In this document: positions 1 to 6,977 of the stretch, piece after piece
Layout: each line of letters begins with the position of its first letter
How positions within the stretch are numbered: position 1 is the stretch's first letter
NCBI GenBank assembly: GCA_005223375.1
Contig: RXOD01005582.1
Span: 1-13,365 of the forward strand
Length of the DNA: 13,365 bases
Source: Amoebophrya sp. AT5.2
Taxonomy: Eukaryota; Sar; Dinophyceae; Syndiniales; Amoebophryaceae
Direction: 5' to 3'
Position numbers and translations under genes: made by a program
Notes under the pieces: generated by a model
The model's database searches: none
What the model saw: the letters and a program-made list of their open reading frames with translations, nothing else
Told to the model about the DNA's origin: nothing

Positions 1-280
1 GGGAGGAGGTCTAGGATCGGCCGTAGGATTAGACTCCAACTGCTACGCCCCCATCGGGCCCATCGGAGAAGGCTGCGCTGTTCTCAATCAATCTGTGATC
101 GGTAGTGGCCCCTATCGCTGAGCAAATCGCAGCTATAGGAAGCTGGGAGCGACCCTCCTCGTTCTCAGTCGGGTACCGCTGCCGATGATGACCGTCACTG
201 ACCGGAAGCGATGACAGCCGGGATCCGCTAAGGGCCAAACCTAAACCTGAGGCACGACCTGGATGTTTTCAACCTCTAAG
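1..280. other. Non-coding stretch before beta-helix copy 1 (probable intron or intergenic)
   Basis: I see no supportable exon here. The only open frame of any length is an antisense one at 29-238 without recognisable composition. Homology to copy 2 begins at about 281, directly after the string CTCTAAG, which could serve as a 3' splice site. Copy 2 has no intron at this point. So this is either an intron private to copy 1, whose upstream exons would lie outside the window, or the breakpoint of a truncated duplication. The window does not distinguish these. Confidence 0.4.
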
Positions 281-1916
281 ATAATAGCGGAAAAGCCTTA
301 CCTGGTCGCATTGAAGAAGGTGGAGCACCAGGAGCTGCGGCCTAAAAAAAGTACTTTTATGTAAAAAAGGCTGGTCCCTTACGTTCAAAAGTAAAAAAGC
401 GGCACTTTCGTTTCTGAAGAAAAAAAACAAGGGCTCTTTGAGCAGTCGTGAGCACTTGTATTATATCGTGGTCCCCCCGGCGAAATACAACAAACCGGGC
501 GGCCCAGACCCCTTGCCGCCATTGAAAATGTTTGGGAAAAAAGAAGAACAAGAAATTTTATTCGCAGAGGGAAAGAAGCGCAGGAAGAACCGACACGGGC
601 GCGTCGTGGATTTCACCGCTCCATTGAAAATGTTTCGTAAAAAAAAAGAATTATCCGCAGAGGAAAAGGAGCGCAGGATGAAGAACCGGTACGGGCGCGT
701 CGTGGATTTCACCCGCGTGTATGTCGCGAAGCCGGATTCCTCTGTCGTCGATAAAATAAACGAGGCGCTATCCAGCACCGAGCCGCACGTCGTGCTTTCG
801 CCCGGGATTTACCGCTTGAGGAAGGCCATCGTCGTCCATCGTCGTGAGTCCATCCTCTACGGGATTATGACCGGACCAGCGATGGTAAGTGCTGGGCAAA
901 TGGTATGTGCTAGGTGATGTTGGGTTCCCCTTCCCTCGGGTGGCGGATTGCCTTAGGCGGTGGCGGATAATTGCCCTAGGGATGGCGAGTGCCGATCAAG
1001 GCTCGCGCCGGGCGGTTTTTAGAAATGGGCCCCATTGTGGGCGTAGGGAGTTGCGGCGTGATCGGGAAGTGAGAGTGAGACACTGACATTTTTGAGACAG
1101 AGGCACTAGAGGAAAGTGGTCGCGGAGAGCCACTCACTGACTAAAGTGGTGATGAGACCTCAAGGCGGGGAAAATGGGGCCACCTAGGATGGCTCAGATT
1201 GGCTATGTCGGCTATAGGGTGGAGGAGTGCCTCCAGGCTTGCTTACCGCACAGAGCCGCCTCGCCACCTAGTACTTCTGCAGCCCTCTTTTTAGGATTAG
1301 GACCACCAAGGGGACCGAAGAGCCCCCCAAGATTTCACTTAAGTAGTACTTTCTTACCACTTAGCGGCACGTATCATCTGGTCTCGCCTCCATAAAGATG
1401 GGGCTCGCGACTTTAATATGCGAGCTGGAGCAGCCGTGCCTGCACGTCTCCCACGCCGCGCGGGGGAGTCGGATTTCCGGGATGGTAGTGCAGCCGGGCG
1501 TGAAATTCAGTGGCGAGGTTTTGGTACACGTGGCGGCGCCGCAGGATGAAGATGAGGATAAAGATAAGGAATTTCCGCAATTTCCCATCGACTCGGAGCA
1601 GGTTCTTGGAATCCCCGTCGACCAACTTTGGCGCTGGGGACTTGGCGATGGGCGAGACTTCTTGCCGCCAAAAGGGTCGCCGGAACCGGAGTACCACATC
1701 TTTTTCCACGATCTTTTCGCGCGCGCGGGAGGGGACACGAACAGCGACGTGGTGAGCGTGAAGGTGTCTGAGGCGTTTCTACGGGTTTCAGGGCACCACG
1801 TGGTGCTGGACAACGTGTGGCTGTGGCGAGCAAATCACGACAAAGCGCATGCTGTCATAAGGCGCTCGGTAGATGGGCCCCCCTACTACAAAAACAACGT
1901 CAAAAACGGGCTGCAG
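281..1916 (+). CDS. Beta-helix (pectin-lyase-fold) protein, copy 1: partial, one frame break, possible pseudogene
   Basis: Two blocks align with the middle of the neighbouring copy 2. Block A is 281-884; block B is 1398-1916. Block A opens with IIAEKPYLVALKK (copy 2: IIAEKPYLVAMKK) and, after a frame change, continues with EHLYYIVVPPAKYN, RVVDFTRV and LSSTEPHVVLSPGIYRL. A canonical GTAAGT donor at 885 and an AAG acceptor at 1397 (both phase 0) join it to block B. Block B carries GLATLICEL, HVSHAARGS, PPKGSPEPEY, RAGGDTNSD, GHHVVLDNVWLWRA and PPYY..NVKNGLQ. The frame changes by +1 somewhere between 315 and 364, around an A7 run and an in-frame TAA at 362. Block B ends at CAG|GT, the same intron position as in copy 2, but no last exon is found downstream. 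Relative to copy 2 it has about 24 extra residues after FPID (about 1593-1670) and a duplicated PLKMF...GRVVDFT segment. It could be a decayed copy, or a live gene with an assembly error and upstream exons outside the window. Confidence 0.6.
519..713 (+). repeat. Internal tandem coding duplication in copy 1
   Basis: Two units with a period of 102 bp (34 codons, in frame) start at 519 and 621. Both begin with codons for PLKMF, pass through a Lys/Glu/Arg-rich stretch, and end with GRVVDFT. Copy 2 has a single unit (PLKWFG...GRVIDFT, about 4825-4912). The units have diverged in the middle (FAEGKKRRKNRH against SAEEKERRMKNRY), so the duplication is not brand new. Confidence 0.8.
885..1397 (+). 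other. Intron of copy 1, absent from copy 2
   Basis: This 513-bp GT-AG interval starts GTAAGT and ends ATAAAG, and is flanked by phase-0 codons. Copy 2 reads straight through the equivalent point (LYGLGLATL, about 5072-5098). In copy 1 the junction reads LYG-IMTGPAM|MGLATL, so about eight extra residues accompany the intron if these sites are used. The short open frames inside (889-1086, 1174-1395) have no recognisable composition. The interval is rich in G+C and in GTAC/CTAG-type words. Confidence 0.6.
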
Positions 1917-2485
1917 GTACTTCGTTCACCTTCGACTAATTTTTACGCGGCTCTTCTTTCTATTTTTTTAATTGTTTATAGCTACCAGGGTGACGAGTAC
2001 GTGTTGGACGTCTCATCATACCGACGTCGTGCTCATTCTCCAGAGCTAGGATTATCTTCGACCTATCTATCTACCGATTAGTTCTTTGATACGTACACTC
2101 ATAGGTTGCTACGCTTACAGCCAGTGGTCCTCTCTCGGAGTCGGACCATGCTAGAAGACAAGCATCGGCCGGGTTCCTCGGACGATCCATCGCTGCACTA
2201 TATCTTCTATAGGCGTCGTTGTCTCAAACTCAAAAATCCGTCATTCATAAATAAACTTTGTACTCGTCGGGACCGGAGGTCAACAGCTCCTGTTACAGGA
2301 GCCCAGCACCTTAGTAAAGTCTTCATCAATTTATGCTGATTTGAAAGTTCTTTCCAGCTGGCGAGCCCACTGTTTTAGTTCGGCTCGAAAACAACTACTC
2401 CACCCCGCCTGAGCGATCCCGCGTGATCATTTTCCATTTTGTTATGTTTCCTCTCGATCTCGTTCTGCGCCAGGAATAAGTCGCA
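1917..2485. other. Intron start and intergenic stretch between the two beta-helix copies
   Basis: It begins with GTACTTCG, directly at the intron site shared with copy 2 (CTGCAG|GT). A possible acceptor TTTATAG lies at about 1975-1981. None of the expected last-exon motifs (GDHVSFYML, GRTYFYQ, VLWKG) occurs in any frame, so copy 1 lacks its C-terminal part. The frame after CCAG at about 1987 (GDEYVLDVSSYRRRAH, ending with a stop at 2079) does not align with the family. The short frame 2106-2339 is not convincing. The copy 2 promoter or transcript start should lie near the right end. Confidence 0.5.
2286..2302. repeat. Short perfect hairpin
   Basis: A 7-bp perfect inverted repeat (GCTCCTG / CAGGAGC) with a 3-nt TTA loop lies in the intergenic stretch between the two beta-helix copies. 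Its role is unknown, and it may be chance. Confidence 0.5.
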
Positions 2486-5400
2486 ATGTTATTTGTGACG
2501 AGGAGCCTTATTTTCCTATTTGTTGTAGTTCTGTCGGACGAACTTGAACCTGTCCGCGGCGGCCCAGTGGAGAAGCAGCCACATGCTAGAGCTCAACAAA
2601 CAATTTCACCTGAGAAGGAGCCTGAGCCTGATGAACCTGTCGAGCAGAAGAGGCTCAGGCTCCTTCTCAGACGCCGTTCACCTTCTACCACTTCTGGCAC
2701 GCCTAAGGCCCGCCTTCTACCACTTCTTGCACGCGTGAGAACGCCTTCTACGCCCTCTACCGTTTTGCAACAGCGCGAGATGAGGATGATTACGAGGAGG
2801 AGGAACAAAGAGACGATGCTGGCGCGGAAGACGCGGCAAGAACAAGAGCGGACGCAACAAGGGTGCAAGAACAAACACGAGTGCAACCCGAATGAAGCGA
2901 AGGCGAGTGACAGTGGCGAACGGGAACGCGAAGCCGCAAACGCGGAGGAGGAGGGAAAGGATCGGAAAGGCACGACTAGTGCTACCAGTGCCTCTGCCGC
3001 GAGAGAAGAAGGAAAAGGCAATGGGGAGCCAGCAGGTACGACCCATAGATATAGAACCCAAAGATATAATTTTTAGAGGTGGAAAGGTTCGAACAATCTT
3101 GGTAGGACCGCTCGGCTGCATGACGGGGAACAGAGCACCTTCGATCCCAGCGTGCACAAGCGCATCACGTACTGCGTACTAGTGTGCACGCCGGGTAGCA
3201 CTTCAAAATCCACCAACACAGATCAACATCAAAAGTAAAGAAGAGCCTCATAGTACGACCAAAAGTATTTACTAAGAGAACTAAAATATCCATATCGCAA
3301 ATAACAGCTGCGGCCAAAAGCAAAAGCTACCCGAATCCGCCCGTTTGGCCCAAGACGGTGACAGTGTTCCACCCTGACAACGAGCAACCACCCGCGCAGA
3401 AGCAGGGCCTTCTGAACGGCATTTTTGGCGGCTTCGCGGACGGCGGCAAGGACAAAATTATTCCGCTCGTCTACGAGAAGCACGTACCCGCAGGCGTACA
3501 CCCACCCATTGGGCTGGGAAAAGGCTACCAGGTGGTAGGAGGGAAATTTCACGACATGGGCCGCCAGTTTTCGTCGGCCCGACACGCCATGCTGTTTCTG
3601 TAGGAAGACCGAAAACCGCCCAGCAGCTGCTCCTGCTTCTAACCATTATTTTTATTGCCAGCTAAAATCTAGTAGTGAGGACTACAAAAAAAGCTACAAC
3701 TACATAGACATGACACTCGATTGATTTTGAGCTACCTATTTCACCATCACCTAGGACCGCGCTCAGCAAACCCAAAATGAAACGAGCGTATGTTCTTCAT
3801 AGACTGACCGGCTTTTTGTGACTTTTAGGCACGGGCTGAATTCACGGTCATCATGCTGCGCCGTCGCCGTCGGTCACGTTCTAAAGAAAGGAAAGGAAGC
3901 GCCTTACCGCTAGGGCCCCTTCGGATACGCATACGGACCATTGCTAGGGCGGTGCCGGCTGCCACTTCGCGTGCGTTGCCCATCCAGCACAAGAAATTAA
4001 TAGGTTGCGCTTGCGGGAGAGTGATTCATTTTTCTTTCGGTGGCTGCAAAGAATAGAGGCAAATAAAGTGTCCAGATGTATTAGCAGTGCTCTGTGCGCC
4101 GGTTCCTCTTCATATTCCTCCCGGTGTGCACAATGTCGTCGTGAACGTCGGCTACTACCACCACGTGCTCGGCCTGGGGCGCAGCCGCAAGGACACGAAA
4201 ATCCACAAAGTGCAGGCGTTTGATAACAACCAAGGCACTGCGACGTGCAACTTCTGGCGGCTCGCGGAGGGCTTCCACACGCCGCAAAACCTGGACTGGT
4301 ACACAAGCCAGGCGTGCGCCCTGCGGAGGGTGAAGACGAACGGAAATCTGAACCTGGCCGGCAGAGGCTCCTCGTCTGGCGGGTTCGTCGGAGACGCGGA
4401 CGTCGGCACTGCAGGTGGCGGCGGGATCGTGAACTTCTCCACGCAGCAGCAGTTCTGCCTGCGCAACGTGCGGTGTTGGAATAACGGTTTAAAGGGGCAC
4501 GCGGCCAACCCGAGTGGTTTCGGGCAGTTCGTCTACATCAGCTCGCCCACGGTGCGCGCGGGGGGAGATTTCAAAAACACGGTAATCCCGAAGACTCCGA
4601 TCATCGCGGAAAAGCCCTACCTAGTCGCCATGAAGAAGAATGGCAGCAAAGCCAAAGAACCAAAGAACAAGGCGGGCTCGTTTTCCTTTCTGGAGAAAAG
4701 GAAATGGAAAAAACTCAAAGTTTTTAAAGATGATCGTAAATCGAAAACATTGAGCGAGCACCTGTATTATATCGTGGTCCCCCCTGCGAAGTACAATAGC
4801 GTGAGCGGGTGGGACCCCCTGCCGCCACTGAAGTGGTTTGGGACCACAAAAGAAGAAACGGCAGAAGTGAAAAAAGGCAAAAAACGGTACGGCCGTGTCA
4901 TCGACTTCACCCGTGTGCATGTGGCGGCGCCACCAGACATTGGGACTGAAATCAACGCCGTTGTGGATGAAATCAACGCCGTGCTTTCGTCAACAGAGCC
5001 GCACGTCGTGCTCACGCCGGGGATTTACCGGCTGACGCAGCCCATCGTCGTCCGCAGTGTTAATGCGGTTTTGTACGGTTTGGGCCTCGCGACCTTGATC
5101 TGCGAGCTGACCGCGCCGTGCCTGCGCGTGTCCCACGCCGCGCGGGGCAGCCCGATCGGCGGGCTCCTAATCGAGCCGGGGCTGAAATTCGCGGGCGACG
5201 TCCTGGTGGATGTAGACGAGCCGCAGTCGACGGACGAAGACAAAGACAAAAAGTTCCCGGGGTTCCCCATCGACGGAACTCCGCCAAAAGGATCGCCGGA
5301 ACCGGAGTACTACATGTTTTTCCACGATTTTTTCGTGCGCGCCGGCGGGGACACGAACAGCGACTTGATCGGGCCGCACGTGAGCGTGAAGGAAGCGATG

Positions 5401-6205
5401 CTGCGGATCAAGGGTCACCACGTGGTGCTGGACAACGTCTGGCTGTGGCGGGCGGACCACGACCTCAACGGAAAGTTCCCCCTCCACATGTACACAAAGC
5501 CCCCCTACTACACCAACAGAGTCAAAAACGGGCTGCAGGTTCCACTGGATTTCCGATTCGATTTACTTCTTGTTGGGCTTCTTCAATCTTTACTTCAGAA
5601 CTCTAACTCATAGGCTCCTGCTCTCAGGCTCATGCTCCAGGCCTCGGATCACCTTGGAGGTATGAGTATGACCAACAGCAACCCAAAAATAAGTAAAAAA
5701 TATTTTTTTAAACTAAAAACGCAAGGTGTTCGGCGACCACGTTTCGTTTTACATGCTGGCTGTGGAGCACATAATCGGGGACCATGTGTTGTGGAAGGGT
5801 AATTTCGGGCGCACGTACTTCTACCAGTGCGAGTTTCCCTACGACCTGGGGCCCACCAGTTACGCGATGAACCGGTTCGTGTCCTACCACGTGGTACCCT
5901 CCGACGCGTCTCGCTCCGGAAAAAAAAAGGTTTTTCAGCACGACTGCCGGGGGCTGGCGGTCTACTCGATGTTTATGGATTCCGACGCGGCGCCTGCCGC
6001 GGCCATCCAAGTACCGGACGTGGGCACCACGAAGTCCGGCCAGAACTGGATCCGCGTGGAGCACGCCAACACGCATCAAATCTGTTGCGGGGGCGGCATC
6101 GCGAGCGTGATAAACGGCCGCGGCGGAGGCGTGGGGACCAAGGGAGGCTCCGACGCCTTCCAGTCGCTCATCGTCACACCGGGGCACACTAGGTACGAAC
6201 GGTAA
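2486..6205 (+). CDS. Secreted right-handed beta-helix (pectin-lyase-fold) protein, copy 2, four exons
   Basis: Exon 1 (2486-3035) opens with MLFVTRSLIFLFVVVLSDE, a clear signal peptide, followed by a Glu/Lys/Arg-rich, probably disordered linker of about 165 residues. GTACGA at 3036 and ACAG at 3307 give a phase-1 join to exon 2 (3308 to about 3600): YPNPPVWPKTVTVFHPDN...ARHAMLFL. Exon 3 (from 4059-4112 to 5538) carries PPGVHNVVVNVGYYHHVLGLG, TATCNFWRLAEG, QQQFCLRNVRCWNNG, EKPYL, EHLYYIVVPPAKYN, TPGIYRL, LGLATL, FFVRAGGDTNSD and VVLDNVWLWRADHD. A phase-0 GT-AG intron (5539-5725) leads to exon 4 (5726-6205): GDHVSFYMLAVEH, VLWKGNFGRTYFYQCEFPYD, NWIRVEHANTHQICCGG and a TAA stop. Motif order matches the actinobacterial family often misnamed 'adenylyl cyclase' or F5/8-type protein; the true role is unknown. 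The product should be about 920 residues and exported. The exon 2/3 join is unresolved, and GTACGA at 6193 could be a donor to a further exon. Confidence 0.75.
2610..2670. repeat. 20-bp perfect inverted repeat inside exon 1 of copy 2
   Basis: Arms 2610-2629 and 2651-2670 are exact reverse complements, separated by 21 nt. The core is CTGAGAAGGAG against CTCCTTCTCAG. It lies in the region read as EKEPEPDEPVEQKRLRLLL, in the charged linker of the secreted protein. The arms therefore encode an acidic stretch followed by a basic one. Confidence 0.9.
2681..2734 (+). repeat. 22-bp direct repeat in the linker exon
   Basis: Units at 2681-2702 and 2713-2734 (CCTTCTACCACTTCT then GCACGC) differ by one base and are offset by 32 bp. 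A third, weaker CCTTCTACG match lies at about 2743. Because 32 is not a multiple of three, the copies are read in different frames (LLPLLA.. in one, STTSGT.. in another). This fits unconstrained linker sequence. Confidence 0.8.
3036..3307 (+). other. Intron 1 of copy 2
   Basis: This 272-bp interval starts GTACGA and ends AACAG, with phase 1 on both sides (G|CT restores an Ala codon). It joins the secretory/linker exon to the first beta-helix exon. An alternative frame running through the donor (about 2892-3182, containing RPIDIEPKDIIFRGGKV) is open, but it has no family match and would break the link to the signal peptide. Confidence 0.55.
3601..4087 (+). other. Intron 2 of copy 2, boundaries unresolved
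   Basis: Exon 2 runs into a TAG at 3601 just after HAMLFL. Family homology resumes at PPGVHNVVVNVGYY (about 4108). The related bacterial proteins read ...LLFKPGTY... without a gap here, so the natural join would be MLFL directly to PPGV. No GT...AG pair gives exactly that in frame. GT at 3600 with AG at 4057-4058 is canonical and in frame but adds about 16 residues. The short open frame at 3853-4056 inside looks non-coding. Confidence 0.55.
5539..5725 (+). other. Intron 3 of copy 2
   Basis: This 187-bp GT-AG interval (donor CAG|GTTCC, acceptor GCAAG|G, phase 0) restores NGLQ|VFGDHVSF, which matches the family pattern around GLxVxGDxV. The donor site is at the same codon as the end of copy 1 (1916/1917), so the intron position predates the duplication. 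The two intron sequences themselves look unrelated by eye. Confidence 0.8.
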
Positions 6206-6512
6206 GCGATGGTGATGGATAGGATCAAACGGAGGAAGCCAATCAATCAAAAGCGAGATCGCGGGAGCCGCAGTTGATGTGCGGGGGCCGGGGGCACGGC
6301 GGGCCCTGCGAAGATGCTGCTGAGGGGGCCCCTTCATTCGATGCGTGATAGAGCCTGCGGCGACCACGTCGCGACAATTTATTTCATGAACAACCCTGTG
6401 TTTGTGTTTAAGTTTTTTAGTTAATTCGAACGTCAATGATCATGACCTGCTCGCAAAAGGAGCAGATGGAGCAGTAAACAAAGTAAGATCATTGTCAGTC
6501 CTTAAAGTGCGT

Positions 6513-6535
6513 GTAGCACTAGGTACTAGTGCTAC
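6513..6535. repeat. 9-bp perfect hairpin
   Basis: Arms GTAGCACTA (6513-6521) and TAGTGCTAC (6527-6535) are perfect reverse complements around a 5-nt GGTAC loop. It lies in non-coding sequence upstream of the 381-residue gene. Confidence 0.8.
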
Positions 6536-6915
6536 AGCTACGAACACGAAAATTAGGAGGTGTGGAGACCACGGAAACCATACGCGCTATTGCGAGAACG
6601 ACTGACGATATTTTTACGATAAACTACACGCTCTCTGCCACGGTGTGTGGGGTTTGCCTGACAAGACGAAAACTCTGTCTTTCCAATCGAAATCGATCGG
6701 TGCTCATACTCATTGTGAGACTCCGACCCGTTGTGACGCATTTGAAAAATCGGTGTTGATGGTCTCTTTCTTGCCCAGAACTGACGAGTACCTCCATGAC
6801 CATGCGGTGGCCGAGAAGATGTGCCATGCGGTGCGCAAGAGGCCAAATTCGGTCATCCTCGGCGGTGATGCTCGTGATGCTCTCTTATCTCTCTTTCTTT
6901 CTCGTAATTAAAATG

Positions 6916-6934
6916 GTTTTGGTTTCCCCAAAAC
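6916..6934. repeat. 7-bp hairpin abutting a possible splice acceptor
   Basis: Arms GTTTTGG (6916-6922) and CCAAAAC (6928-6934) flank a 5-nt loop. The right arm runs straight into AG|G at 6935-6937, about 40 nt upstream of the start codon of the next gene. This could be structure around a 3' splice site, or chance. Confidence 0.45.
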
Positions 6935-6977
6935 AGGTCAGGTAATTCCCCCCGACCTCCAAGGACCCCGAACCAAG

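Larger units (their letters stand above)
6206..6977. other. Intergenic stretch between copy 2 and the 381-residue gene
   Basis: No confident exon. Short + frames at 6402-6605, 6529-6759 and 6645-6911 have no recognisable composition. The stretch has hairpins at 6513-6535 and 6916-6934. It probably holds the 3' UTR of copy 2 (or a further small exon, if GTACGA at 6193 is a donor) and the leader of the next gene. An AACAG|G string at 6933-6937, about 40 nt before the ATG at 6978, could be a cis- or trans-splice acceptor. Confidence 0.4.

Noticed and set aside
1987..2081. GDEYVLDV frame as a possible last exon of copy 1
   Set aside because: Only a GD match to GDHVSF of copy 2, with no downstream family motifs before the stop.
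3084..3096. GGTTCGA string like a tRNA T loop
   Set aside because: No cloverleaf can be built around it; it lies inside a probable intron.
2892..3182. Open + frame containing RPIDIEPKDIIFRGGKV
   Set aside because: Attractive composition in its middle, but Arg-rich upstream, crossing a good GTACGA donor, and incompatible in frame with the signal-peptide exon. No family match recognised.
5708..6436. A 242-codon minus-strand frame
   Set aside because: It lies opposite exon 4 of copy 2, which has strong family motifs (GRTYFYQ, VLWKG). The antisense product has no coherent composition.
6645..6911. An 88-codon + frame upstream of the 381-residue gene
   Set aside because: It starts at a GTG rather than an ATG, has no motif or compositional bias, and is overlapped by equally long frames on both strands.
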